From Candidatus Altarchaeota archaeon (GTDB taxonomy: Archaea > Altiarchaeota > Altiarchaeia > IMC4 > QMZM01), in NCBI GenBank assembly GCA_030609775.1, contig JAUWTD010000006.1, positions 1-38,965 of the forward strand: a stretch of 38,965 nucleotides of DNA, in the 5' to 3' direction. A program made the translations under genes and the position numbers. Shown one piece after another: positions 1 to 7,204 of the stretch. How positions within the stretch are numbered: the stretch's first letter is position 1; each line of letters begins with the position of its first letter. The notes beneath the pieces are model-generated. The model saw only the letters and a program-made list of their open reading frames with translations, made no database searches and was not told the DNA's origin.

Positions 1-3
1 AAT

Positions 4-477
4 CTATATGAATCCTCCAAGCCAGTCTCCAAAGAATGCGAATAATAAGAATTGAAGGAACCTACACGGTATGGAAATCAGTATGAATGATATTATATTC
101 ATCCTTGCAACCCCTGCAGATATTGTAAATACTTTAAAGGGTAGTGGACTGAATGCTGCAAGACCCACTGCAAAAACCCCATATTTCATAAATAAATTAT
201 CAATTTTTTTAACCTTTTTTTCGTCAAACATCCATACTATCACCGGCCTCCCACCCCTAGCACCTATAAAATAACCAATCACTGCACCTATAATTGAGCC
301 AATCGTCGCTAAAATCACAACAGAAAGCGGATCAAGGTTTAAAGCAGTTCCTGCAGTTATTATTATTGCAGTAGGGACAGGGAAAATAAATGATTCCATA
401 GCAGATATTATAAATATGCCTAGGAGTCCATTAGATGCAATAAATTCTATCGTAATCTCTGAGAGTCGTTCAAACAT
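4..477 (-). CDS. DedA/VTT-type (YqaA-like) integral membrane protein
   Basis: Complete 157-residue membrane protein with a TAG stop at the window's first bases. It has four to five hydrophobic segments. The signature E28-S-F-I-F-P-V-P35 lies in the first hydrophobic pair, and a second conserved block (SPLPFKVFTISAGVAR, about 110-125) precedes a late Cys-Arg (CR). Both are typical of the SNARE-associated/VTT (DedA, YqaA) family, whose members are linked to lipid flipping and membrane homeostasis. It is shorter than the usual DedA of about 200 residues and fits the YqaA subgroup better. It is divergent from tfe, with about 80 bp between them. The family call is strong; the transported substrate is unknown. 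Confidence 0.8.
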   Translation of the reverse strand: MFERLSEITIEFIASNGLLGIFIISAMESFIFPVPTAIIITAGTALNLDPLSVVILATIGSIIGAVIGYFIGARGGRPVIVWMFDEKKVKKIDNLFMKYGVFAVGLAAFSPLPFKVFTISAGVARMNIISFILISIPCRFLQFLLFAFFGDWLGGFI

Positions 478-520
478 ATGAATATTTATTCACTCAATCC
501 ATATATATTATGTTAACTTA

Positions 521-547
521 TTCTGTTACAGCCTGTTCTGTTACAGC
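521..547. repeat. Tandem 12-nt direct repeat upstream of tfe
   Basis: TTCTGTTACAGC occurs twice, at 521-532 and 536-547, with a 15-nt period, just upstream of the tfe start codon at 559. It lies downstream of a TATA-like CATATATATTA at about 500-510, so it would sit in or near the 5' end of the transcript. It may be replication slippage or a regulatory repeat; the sequence does not say which. Confidence 0.55.
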
Positions 548-558
548 GAGGGATACTT

Positions 559-1047
559 ATGGATTATGATCTACTGTCTGATGTCTTATCTGAATCAATG
601 AGCCCAGAACACGTTCAGATTATAGTAAAACTTTCCGAACCAAAACGCGATGAAGAACTCGCTTCCGAGTTAAGTGTAAAAGAAACAGTTATAAGAACGC
701 TTCTAAATGACTTGCATGTAAAAAGCCTTGTCGAATACGAGCGCACAAAAAACAAAAAAACCGGGTGGTACACCTACCTCTGGAGAAAAAGAGATGCTAA
801 GCTTAATGAATATATCATAGACTACCTTCAAAATAAACTCAAAGATCTCCAAAATACTCTTGATTCTGAGAAAAATGGCTCAATGTTCAAATGCTCATGT
901 TCCAAGGTTTCTATCGAAAATGCAACAGAAACGAATTTCGTATGCCCTGAATGCAATGAACCCTACAAAGAATCAGATAATTCTACGGATGTAAATGAGA
1001 TAGAGGCTGAGATTGTCCGAATCAACAAAATCATTGAAACCATCTGA
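559..1047 (+). CDS. tfe: Transcription factor E (TFE/TFIIE-alpha)
   Basis: A 162-residue general transcription factor that helps TBP/TFB-dependent promoter opening by archaeal RNA polymerase. Residues about 5-90 form the winged-helix domain (LASELSVKETVIRTLLNDL, then a GWYTYLW wing), followed by a short coiled coil and a C-terminal zinc ribbon. The ribbon Cys are C112, C114, C129 and C132. The first knuckle is C-x-C instead of the usual C-x2-C, which may weaken metal binding. The length is normal for the family. It is the first gene of a compact three-gene run; the next gene begins 35 nt before its stop codon. A TATA-like box sits at about 500-510. Confidence 0.92.
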   Translation: MDYDLLSDVLSESMSPEHVQIIVKLSEPKRDEELASELSVKETVIRTLLNDLHVKSLVEYERTKNKKTGWYTYLWRKRDAKLNEYIIDYLQNKLKDLQNTLDSEKNGSMFKCSCSKVSIENATETNFVCPECNEPYKESDNSTDVNEIEAEIVRINKIIETI

Positions 1048-1540
1048 TGCCATCATACTACTAAAGAAAGAGGGCTGCGATGAAAGACTTATACTACACG
1101 CCATAACTGTTTCTAGGCTAGCGAAGAAAATTGCTGAAAAAATCGAATCCAATGGATACGAAATCGACGTAGACTTCATAGAGGTTGCTGCGTTACTCCA
1201 CGACCTAGGCAGATCAAGAACCCATGGAATAAGCCATGGCATAGAAGGGGCAGCCATCCTACGGAAACTGAATATGGACAGATACGCAAGAGTTTGTGAA
1301 ACCCACATAGCAGCTGGCTTGACCAGAGAGGAAGCCAAGTCCCTGGGTCTTCCTGAAAAAGATTATATGCCCCAGACCATAGAAGAAAAGGTCGTAGCCC
1401 ATGCAGACAACCTAACATGCGGCTCTGATGTAGTGCCAATAGAACAAACCATCAAAAGACTTAAAGAAACCCTCGGATGCAGTCATCCCTCAATCAAACG
1501 AATAAAAACATTAAATGAATTTATAACCGCCTTATACTAA
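1013..1540 (+). CDS. HD-domain (HDIG-type) predicted phosphohydrolase
   Basis: A 175-residue protein of the small archaeal HDIG family. HD residues are visible: H29, the H63-D64 doublet in ALLHDLGRS, H71 and H75 in HGISHG, and D132 in AHADN. These are expected to bind divalent metal and hydrolyse phosphoesters, substrate unknown. The start is taken as TTG at 1013 because GAGG lies 6 nt upstream, giving a 35-nt overlap with tfe. A second in-frame TTG at 1034 would shorten the overlap to 14 nt. The gene is followed after 11 nt by a flavoprotein, so the three are probably co-transcribed. The fold is clear; the biological role is not. Confidence 0.85.
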   Translation: MSESTKSLKPSDAIILLKKEGCDERLILHAITVSRLAKKIAEKIESNGYEIDVDFIEVAALLHDLGRSRTHGISHGIEGAAILRKLNMDRYARVCETHIAAGLTREEAKSLGLPEKDYMPQTIEEKVVAHADNLTCGSDVVPIEQTIKRLKETLGCSHPSIKRIKTLNEFITALY

Positions 1541-1551
1541 ATAATAAAACT

Positions 1552-2130
1552 ATGAAGGTTCTTGGAATAAGCGGTTCTCCGCGAGCAGGAGGGAATACAG
1601 AAATACTTGTTAAGACCGCCCTTAATATTTGTAGCCAGAACGGATCAGATACGTGCTTTATTTCTCTGGCAGACAAAGAAATAAATTACTGTACTGCATG
1701 CTATACCTGCAAAAAACCTCCATACAAATGCGTACACAACGACGATGCTACAGAAATCTTCGAAGAGATGAAATCCGCTGATGCAATAATAATCGGCTCA
1801 CCAACCTATTTCTCATCTGTCCCGGGGAAACTTAAGTCTCTGTTCGACCGGACACTACGCCTTAGAATAGACAACTATCGTCTTTCCGGTAAGGTTGGAG
1901 GTGCAATAGCTGTAGGCGGAAGCAGAAACGGAGGCCAGGAATTTGTTTGCAGAGACATACACAACTGGATGCTTATACATGAAATGATCATCGTTTCTGA
2001 TAAAAAAACCGCCCATTTCGGAGGCATTGGCGTAGGCCGAAATCCAGGAGACATCCTACAGGACGAGACAGGGATTAATACAACAGAAAACCTCGCTAAA
2101 AGAATTTTAGAGATTATCAAAAAAAATTAA
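1552..2130 (+). CDS. Iron-sulfur flavoprotein (NADPH-dependent FMN reductase family)
   Basis: A 192-residue flavodoxin-fold protein. The N-terminal MKVLGISGSPRAGGNTE is the FMN phosphate-binding loop, and SPTYFSSVPG (about 84-93) lines the flavin site. Cysteines C47, C50, C53 and C60 form a compact C-x2-C-x2-C-x6-C cluster motif like that of archaeal iron-sulfur flavoproteins (Isf), which hold a 4Fe-4S cluster and pass electrons from ferredoxin to acceptors such as oxygen or peroxide. It is the last gene of the tfe-HD-Isf run. A hairpin at 2135-2160 follows the stop. The electron acceptor here is unknown. Confidence 0.88.
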   Translation: MKVLGISGSPRAGGNTEILVKTALNICSQNGSDTCFISLADKEINYCTACYTCKKPPYKCVHNDDATEIFEEMKSADAIIIGSPTYFSSVPGKLKSLFDRTLRLRIDNYRLSGKVGGAIAVGGSRNGGQEFVCRDIHNWMLIHEMIIVSDKKTAHFGGIGVGRNPGDILQDETGINTTENLAKRILEIIKKN

Positions 2131-2134
2131 TAAC

Positions 2135-2160
2135 TCCACCCCTATAAAAAAAAGGGTGGA
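2135..2160. terminator. Hairpin between convergent flavoprotein and ftsZ genes
   Basis: Inverted repeat TCCACCC (2135-2141) and GGGTGGA (2154-2160) around an A-rich loop, followed by AAAAAT. It lies between the stop codons of two convergent genes, so it could end transcription from both sides. Archaeal terminators are usually T-runs rather than hairpins, so the function is inferred. Confidence 0.45.
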
Positions 2161-2179
2161 AAAATAGGTCTATACCCCT

Positions 2180-3268
2180 TTATACATCAATCAGGTCTCC
2201 GCCCCAATTGTTATATTCTTGAGTATATTTTATGCCATTACCCTTTGTTTTTCCATTCCCAAGAATGTTTGGAGACTTTACACCTGTTATTATGGCCATT
2301 ACCTCTATCCTATCCTGCAGGGACGGATCAATTCTTGCACCCCAGGTGACTGCAGCCTCCTTAGAAAGCTGATTTGCTATCCTTTCACCTATCTCATTAG
2401 CCTCACCCAAGGTCATATCCTCTCCGCCGGTGATATGAATCAAAGCACCCGTAGAATCCTTGTAGTCGACGTCAAGTAGCGGCTGCCTCAGCGTCTTTTC
2501 AATAGCCTTCTGTACTCTGTCAGGACCCTCTCCTTCACCTACCGATATGACTGCGACTTCTCCATTAGTTAGCACAGCCCGTATATCTGCAAAATCGATG
2601 TTAACCAAACTAGGTTCCATAATCGCTTCAGTAATGCCTTTAACTGCCATGGAAACAACCTCATCTGCTACAAGAAATGCTTTATCCAATGGAAGATTAG
2701 GGACATACTCCACTAACTTATTATTATCTATTACTATCACTGTATCTGAAACCTTTCTCAGTTTCTCTATGCCCATCCTTGCCTTATCTCGCCTGGATCT
2801 CTCAAGTTCAAATGGAAACGTAACAATAGATACGACAATCGCACCCTCATCTTTTGCAATCTCAGCAATCACCGGCGCAGAACCTGTTCCTGTGCCTCCG
2901 CCCATTCCCGCCGTCAGAAACAAGAGATGGGTATCGGATAATAGCTCTGCAAGCTCATGACGACTCGACTCAGCTGCTTTCTCACCTAATTCCGGAAAAC
3001 CGCCGGCGCCAAGTCCACGCATTATCTTTGCGCCGATCATGATCTTTGTGACATTACCTCCCAACTTCTTAAGATCCTGTTTGTCTGTGTTCACAGCCAT
3101 CAATTCGGCACCCTCCAAACCGATATGCTGCAACCTGTTCACTGTGTTGTTCCCTGCACCCCCCGATCCAAGGACAACGAGCTTTAATTGATCCACACCT
3201 TCGAATTCATCACAAATTCGCTTTTCCAACCGTCCGCGCTGTATAGCAGCATTGACTATGGAGTCCAT
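2180..3268 (-). CDS. ftsZ: Cell division GTPase FtsZ
   Basis: A 362-residue tubulin-like GTPase that forms the division ring. It has the nucleotide-binding [13 protein letters not shown] near residue 34, the tubulin G-box [12 protein letters not shown] at about 121-132, and the T7-loop NIDFAD at about 223-228 with both catalytic acidic residues. The start is ATG at 3268 ([10 protein letters not shown]), the usual N-terminus of archaeal FtsZ1-type proteins; the frame stays open 12 codons further upstream but without family similarity. There is no long C-terminal tail. A TATA-like TCTATATTTTA lies at about 3288-3298 on the minus strand and a second at 3312-3324. Assignment to FtsZ1 rather than FtsZ2 is likely but not proven. 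Confidence 0.95.
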   Translation of the reverse strand: MDSIVNAAIQRGRLEKRICDEFEGVDQLKLVVLGSGGAGNNTVNRLQHIGLEGAELMAVNTDKQDLKKLGGNVTKIMIGAKIMRGLGAGGFPELGEKAAESSRHELAELLSDTHLLFLTAGMGGGTGTGSAPVIAEIAKDEGAIVVSIVTFPFELERSRRDKARMGIEKLRKVSDTVIVIDNNKLVEYVPNLPLDKAFLVADEVVSMAVKGITEAIMEPSLVNIDFADIRAVLTNGEVAVISVGEGEGPDRVQKAIEKTLRQPLLDVDYKDSTGALIHITGGEDMTLGEANEIGERIANQLSKEAAVTWGARIDPSLQDRIEVMAIITGVKSPNILGNGKTKGNGIKYTQEYNNWGGDLIDV

Positions 3269-3311
3269 TTTTTTTTTATCAGATAATAAAATATAGATTA
3301 ACAATTTAGTT

Positions 3312-3480
3312 AATTCGAGTATAAATACGTGCGGGATTCCATCCCTAACCGATTACAGATTCTAAAAAAAAAAACGGGATTTAAAATAGATTCTACCCTT
3401 ATTACCTCTATGGAGTCAGGTAAACTACAATAGCGTTTTTAGTTTGTCACTTATTTTTCCCCCTCAATTATACTCGAATT
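3312..3480. promoter_or_regulatory. Divergent ftsZ/methyltransferase promoter region with shared 13-nt element
   Basis: TTATACTCGAATT occurs at 3468-3480 on the plus strand, 36 nt before the methyltransferase ATG, and again at 3324-3312 on the minus strand, 43 nt before the ftsZ ATG. Each copy points toward its own gene and begins with a TATA-like TTATAC, so both could be core promoters with the same downstream extension. The roughly 250-bp intergenic region holds no gene that I can see. The repeat is directly visible; co-regulation is inference. Confidence 0.5.
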
Positions 3481-3516
3481 CATACCAATATTTTCCAAGT
3501 CTCCCAAACCAAAAAA

Positions 3517-4089
3517 ATGAAAAAAACACCTAAACAAAAACAAATGCCCCTGATAACATTCAAAATAATGACTGCTATAATGTCGGTTAGGAAGTTATTC
3601 AGAAACATAGCTGATGAAATCAAATACGTTGGAATAGAACCCGGATACCATATACTAGACTTCGGATGCGGCCCGGGATTCAACACAATACCTGCAGCTA
3701 AAATAATCGGCTCAAATGGAACGATATATGCACTAGACCTACACAAACAAGCAGCAGACATAATAAAGAAAAAAGCAGAAAAACACAAACTAAAAAACAT
3801 CGAAACAATAATTTCTGACTGCGAAACCGGCTTAGATGATAACACAATTGATGTAGTATATCTCCATAATACCTTGCCTCTAATAAAAAACAAAGAAAAC
3901 GTGTTAGATGAAATACATCGAATCCTCAAACCCGACGGGAAACTATCCTATATGAGCCGATCTATTTCACGAATCAAAGGCGACGACTCAATGAACGACA
4001 AACAACTAACCCAATACCTGGAAGCAGAGAACCGATTCAAACTAATAAAAAACAAAAACAACCACCTAATATTTGTTAAAATTATGTAA
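3517..4089 (+). CDS. Class I SAM-dependent methyltransferase
   Basis: A 190-residue protein with a Rossmann-fold methyltransferase core. Motif I ILDFGCGPG is at about 46-54, the acidic post-I residue is in IYALDLH (about 70-76), and VYLHNTLP gives motif IV. HRILKPDGKL is the usual post-motif VI strand of the UbiE/Methyltransf_11 group. The N-terminal 35 residues are basic and helical and may bind the substrate. It stands alone, divergent from ftsZ. The substrate cannot be told from sequence. Confidence 0.82.
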   Translation: MKKTPKQKQMPLITFKIMTAIMSVRKLFRNIADEIKYVGIEPGYHILDFGCGPGFNTIPAAKIIGSNGTIYALDLHKQAADIIKKKAEKHKLKNIETIISDCETGLDDNTIDVVYLHNTLPLIKNKENVLDEIHRILKPDGKLSYMSRSISRIKGDDSMNDKQLTQYLEAENRFKLIKNKNNHLIFVKIM

Positions 4090-4150
4090 CTTCCCTGATT
4101 CTAAAGGTTCTTTATAGTACTTTTTAAATCCTTAAACTAATATCTTTTCT

Positions 4151-4816
4151 ATGAAGATCAAAGAAATGCTTGAAGACAGCCGACCACGCGAACGCTTAGT
4201 CAAACACGGCGCCGGAAACCTGTCTGACGCTGAAATCCTTGCAATCATCCTACAGCAAGGAACCCGGGATGAGAACGTCATCGACATGAGCAGCCGACTG
4301 ATCAGCAAATACGGCCTAGACAAACTATCAGAATGCAGCCTAAAAGAGTTGCAGGAGATTAAAGGCATCGGGTTTGCGAAAGCCTGCCAGATACAATCCC
4401 TCTTCGAATTCAACAAAAGACATGCATCCGCGAAAAAAACAACCAAAAAAATAAGTTGTGCAGAAGACGCATTCAATCTATTCCATCCCCGGCTCAGAGA
4501 TGAAAAACACGAAAACTTCATCGTGCTCATGTTAAACACAAAAAACCACATCATCGGAGAAGAAACAATAAGCAAAGGCACAATCGATTCATCCATAATA
4601 CATCCGCGGGAGGTGTTTCGGCCTGCAATAAAAAACTCCACCTCTCGGATCATCCTCATACACAACCACCCCTCAGGCGACCCGACACCCTCCAAAGCAG
4701 ATAAAAGAATAACCCAAAGCATCATAGAAGCAGGCAAGGTTTTGGGAATCCAGGTAATAGACCACATAATCGTAGGCGACGGAAAATACACCACCTGGAG
4801 CGAATGGGAAAAATAA
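4151..4816 (+). CDS. radC: RadC-like JAB/MPN metalloprotein
   Basis: A 221-residue RadC-family protein, near the usual bacterial length. The N-terminal half has the UPF0758 region with a helix-hairpin-helix (ELQEIKGIGFAKA, about 67-79). The C-terminal half is a JAMM/MPN+ domain with H171-x-H173, S175 and D184 in HNHPSGDPTPSKAD and a likely catalytic Glu upstream. The family is predicted to be a zinc enzyme; the old link to DNA repair is weak, and members are often carried on mobile elements. Its 3' end abuts an hsdR relic on the other strand, so this may be part of a once-mobile segment. Confidence 0.9.
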   Translation: MKIKEMLEDSRPRERLVKHGAGNLSDAEILAIILQQGTRDENVIDMSSRLISKYGLDKLSECSLKELQEIKGIGFAKACQIQSLFEFNKRHASAKKTTKKISCAEDAFNLFHPRLRDEKHENFIVLMLNTKNHIIGEETISKGTIDSSIIHPREVFRPAIKNSTSRIILIHNHPSGDPTPSKADKRITQSIIEAGKVLGIQVIDHIIVGDGKYTTWSEWEK

Positions 4817-4819
4817 TCC

Positions 4820-5028
4820 CTAGCGGCTAACCCAACCCTCTGACACAATCTCTGCCTGCTGCAACACCAGCTCGGTTGCTCTCTGCTGCTTGTCTGGCGG
4901 ATAACGGTATCTGCGAAGCAGTCGTTTTACCAAGACCTTTAGTTTTGCTCTGACGCTTTGCTTTAACGTTCAATCCAGTTCTTTTTGAGCAATCCTTGGC
5001 TTTCTTTTACCAATTCCACTATTTTCTG
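4820..5028 (-). pseudogene. hsdR: Relic of type I restriction subunit HsdR C-terminus
   Basis: Minus-strand reading gives an open stretch from 4969 to a TAG at 4820-4822 that resembles the HsdR C-terminal domain: SVRAKLKVLVKRLLRRYRYP followed by PDKQQRATELVLQQAE. It is preceded by TGA (4970-4972). The upstream part (QKIVELVKESQGLLKKNWIE) continues in another frame, so a frameshift lies near 4963-4972. No start, helicase or nuclease domain is nearby. I read this as the last piece of a lost restriction-modification locus. The similarity is from memory of the family and is strongest in the KRLLRRYRYPPDKQ block. Confidence 0.7.
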
Positions 5029-5047
5029 GGTAGTTCTTATACTACCC
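5028..5047. repeat. Inverted repeat upstream of SRP RNA
   Basis: Perfect 7-bp arms GGGTAGT and ACTACCC flank TCTTAT. It lies at the upstream edge of the hsdR relic and about 55 bp before the SRP RNA. It may be an old terminator or a boundary scar. No further repeat copy was seen in the window. Confidence 0.5.
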
Positions 5048-5102
5048 AAATAGAATCCAATCAAAAACTAATTTTTTAGCGGCAACTACCTATAATATTA
5101 GT

Positions 5103-5378
5103 GGTGGACTAGGCCGGGGGGCTGGGCGTCCCCTGTTATTTCCAATCGCCCTAACGGAAAGGCTGAAGCCTGGGAGGCGATACATCAACTAGTCATTAGT
5201 CTGAGTTTTCAACGATGATTCTTCGTCTCACTGGATTGTCTTCCATAGCAACTGGGTCAGACCCTGACGGGAGCAGCCCTACCTATGGACGACGATGCTG
5301 GGGAGGTAGCGGAGATGAGAAGAAAACCCAGGTAGCTGATGGCTGGAAGATGTACCCACTTCCGGCGTGTCCGCCACC
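5103..5378 (+). ncRNA. ffs: Archaeal signal recognition particle (7S) RNA
   Basis: About 276 nt, the usual size for archaeal SRP RNA. The 5' segment AGGCCGGGGGGCTGGGCGTC (5111-5130) is the conserved archaeal Alu-domain start. Terminal pairing is seen between GGTGG (5103-5107) and CCACC (5374-5378). The S-domain helix 8 signature GGTCAG, then GGGAGCAGCC (5255-5278), is the SRP54-binding site, and TATGGACGACGATG matches the helix 6 region. The helix 8 apex reads CCC-TGAC-GGG, so the tetraloop is TGAC rather than the common GGAA. The ends are set by pairing and could move a few bases. With SRP54 and SRP19 this RNA targets membrane proteins to Sec61. Confidence 0.93.
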
Positions 5379-5427
5379 TAAATCAAATCTTTTCCCCATA
5401 TTCTATTGTTCTAAAAAAAAAATCCAG

Positions 5428-5595
5428 TCAACCGAGCAAAATAGCAGATATTATCTCCAAGATTATCACGGCTGTAACGACGCTTATAACAAGCCTAGGA
5501 TCCATTTTCGGACCCCCTTCATCAACATCAAAATAACGGATTAATCCCGCCCCACCCATAGGGCTTTCTACACTCTTCTTCTTAACACTTGGCAT
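5428..5595 (-). CDS. secG: Preprotein translocase subunit Sec61-beta
   Basis: A short gene of 55 codons. The protein starts MPSVKKKSVESPMGGAGLIRYF and has the archaeal Sec61-beta pattern: a basic N-terminus, the conserved GAGLIRYFD box (about 15-23), a K-M-D-P-R stretch, and one C-terminal transmembrane helix (about 35-54). It would be the tail-anchored small subunit of the SecY channel. The start is ATG at 5595, with TATA-like GATATTTAAATATTTAATC on the minus strand about 25-40 nt upstream, suggesting a leaderless message. It converges on the SRP RNA with 49 bp between, so two export components are neighbours. Confidence 0.9.
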   Translation of the reverse strand: MPSVKKKSVESPMGGAGLIRYFDVDEGGPKMDPRLVISVVTAVIILEIISAILLG

Positions 5596-5650
5596 TTTAA
5601 TGTATAATTCTTTTGATTAAATATTTAAATATCCGCTTACCCCCCCCAAC

Positions 5651-7084
5651 TTAGCTAGATAAGAGCTCATCTGAGATAAAAAAGAAATTAACTGTCTGAT
5701 TCCTATGCCCTGTAACTCCCGCTGATGTGAATCCCTGCTGACCAAAGGCATAAAACCCTATGAAGTCAACACCCTCCAAATACTTATTAATCAACCTAAA
5801 TTCTTCCTCACATGCCCCATACCCCTCCAAAAACTTTTTCCTGCCGATCGCATAAAATATAAGGCAAACCTTAGGCTTACATCTCTTCTTTATTTTCTTA
5901 AGCGCGGTTTCTGTTGCCTTTATAACCGACTCCTTAGTTGCTTCATTCAAAGATAAGACCACATCCTGCGGCACGTTTGCACAAAAAGTCATACTCCCAT
6001 CTCCATCTACCTTCCAAGGATGCTTCAGCCAACTGTTTCCATGAATGTCTGAGATACCTAAAACATACTTTGACCCAATATTTTCTACTACGGCGATATT
6101 CCCTCTCCTTATCAGCTCTTGTTCATCCATTCCAATCATTTCGGCATAAACCTCTGAAGCCCTCCTATGATTCAATTCATAGACTATTCTCCCCTCTGAT
6201 TTTGTCACAAAAGCACTTTTTTCTGTAGGATACCAGCCATGGGTGCTGATAGAATCTGTTTTACAGTCCAAAGCAACTAATGTAATGAGGACGCTGTCTT
6301 TATAGACTTCACCATTATAGAACTGATATGATTCCTTATATTTTAGATTATCCCCGCTGCCGCCTCCCAGGATAGGGCACCTGTTACCGAATACGCTGAA
6401 GACACCCTCTAATGCGTTCTCTTCTTGCTGGCTCATGAAATCAGGAAACCCAAAAGCAAAAAATAGGTTAAGTTTAAGTATATCGCGTACAGTTGTTCCC
6501 TGACAGATAGTTTTAGAAAAATCATGTTCAAGATCATTTAACGCCATTTCAGCTGCGTTCTTCCCTGCCTTAAACCCATCTTTTTTCAGGTTTCTACCTA
6601 CCCCCACCCCGACACTTATATGCTCTGATTTCATTGCCATAGCAACAACAGAATTCTCTGTTATGCCCTGTTTTGATATTTCTCCACAGGTCGAGCAGCC
6701 AATAATCTTTGTGTCTTCTGGAAATTCCTTATTAAACTGCCTGAAAAACTTTTTTAGATCTATATGAGTCGAAGAAAATACGATAATAAATGAGGGATCA
6801 TCTATCTCTTTTTTTATGTCCTGACTGAGTTTTTCTGAAAGTTTTTTTTCATCTTTTATCTCAGAGTACGCGACAACACTTTGAATGTTTGCGTGTTTAC
6901 TGGATATATGCCAAAGTTTTGCCATACCCACTCTCTTAAACTTTACTAAGCCTTTAACGTACAAAATCTCTAGGTTTTTGGATACAGTTATCCTGCTTTT
7001 GCCAAGATGCTTAGATATGTCTGTGCTAGATGCTCCGAAGTCTACTTTTTTAAGATATTCTAGTATGTTTTTCTGTGTCTTCAT
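5651..7084 (-). CDS. Winged-helix/FIST-domain sensor-regulator
   Basis: A 477-residue protein. Residues about 1-68 form an ArsR/MarR-like winged helix (ASSTDISKHLGKSRITVSKN, then a short basic wing). The remainder matches a FIST_N domain (FSSTHIDLKKFF, IIGCSTCGEIS, VVAMAM) and a FIST_C domain ending in FYAFGQQG. FIST domains are predicted ligand sensors, often fused to signalling modules. A direct fusion to a DNA-binding domain would make a one-component regulator. The start is ATG at 7084 (MKTQKNILEY); a TTG at 7135 is in frame but overlaps palindrome 1. No membrane segment is seen. It is divergent from a small repeat protein with two like palindromes between them. The ligand is unknown. Confidence 0.85.
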   Translation of the reverse strand: MKTQKNILEYLKKVDFGASSTDISKHLGKSRITVSKNLEILYVKGLVKFKRVGMAKLWHISSKHANIQSVVAYSEIKDEKKLSEKLSQDIKKEIDDPSFIIVFSSTHIDLKKFFRQFNKEFPEDTKIIGCSTCGEISKQGITENSVVAMAMKSEHISVGVGVGRNLKKDGFKAGKNAAEMALNDLEHDFSKTICQGTTVRDILKLNLFFAFGFPDFMSQQEENALEGVFSVFGNRCPILGGGSGDNLKYKESYQFYNGEVYKDSVLITLVALDCKTDSISTHGWYPTEKSAFVTKSEGRIVYELNHRRASEVYAEMIGMDEQELIRRGNIAVVENIGSKYVLGISDIHGNSWLKHPWKVDGDGSMTFCANVPQDVVLSLNEATKESVIKATETALKKIKKRCKPKVCLIFYAIGRKKFLEGYGACEEEFRLINKYLEGVDFIGFYAFGQQGFTSAGVTGHRNQTVNFFFISDELLSS

Positions 7085-7120
7085 TTTTGCTTTATATAGA
7101 AGCCATACCAATAGATAACC

Positions 7121-7139
7121 AGTATTGTTAACCAATACT
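7121..7139. promoter_or_regulatory. Candidate operator 1, 7-5-7 palindrome
   Basis: AGTATTG-TTAAC-CAATACT with perfect 7-bp arms, 36 nt upstream of the ATG of the HTH-FIST gene. It has the same architecture and the same ATTG-N5-CAAT core as the palindrome at 7160-7178, centre to centre 39 bp. A dimeric winged helix could bind here; binding is inferred. Confidence 0.6.
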
Positions 7140-7159
7140 ATTAATCAATGCTTTTAAAC

Positions 7160-7178
7160 AAGATTGTGATTCAATCTT
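7160..7178. promoter_or_regulatory. Candidate operator 2, 7-5-7 palindrome
   Basis: AAGATTG-TGATT-CAATCTT with perfect 7-bp arms. It overlaps the upstream edge of the TATA box CTTTATAAATA (7176-7186) of the plus-strand gene at 7205, where a bound protein would block or guide TBP/TFB. It shares ATTG-N5-CAAT with the palindrome at 7121-7139. Confidence 0.6.
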
Positions 7179-7204
7179 TATAAATAACTAAAGAAACAAA
7201 AAAA

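Noticed and set aside
3268-3304. Upstream start for ftsZ adding 12 residues
   Set aside because: The extra residues have no family similarity and would overlap the promoter; ATG at 3268 gives the standard N-terminus.
3480-3929. 149-codon minus-strand frame over the methyltransferase
   Set aside because: Hydrophobic antisense shadow; the plus-strand gene has clear SAM-binding motifs.
4132-4848. Long minus-strand open frame of 238 codons across the RadC-like gene
   Set aside because: It is the mirror of a well-supported gene, has a Ser/Leu/Met/Arg-rich composition typical of antisense frames, and no motif.
5215-5544. 109-codon plus-strand frame over the SRP RNA 3' half
   Set aside because: Covers structured RNA and the antisense of Sec61-beta; no protein features.
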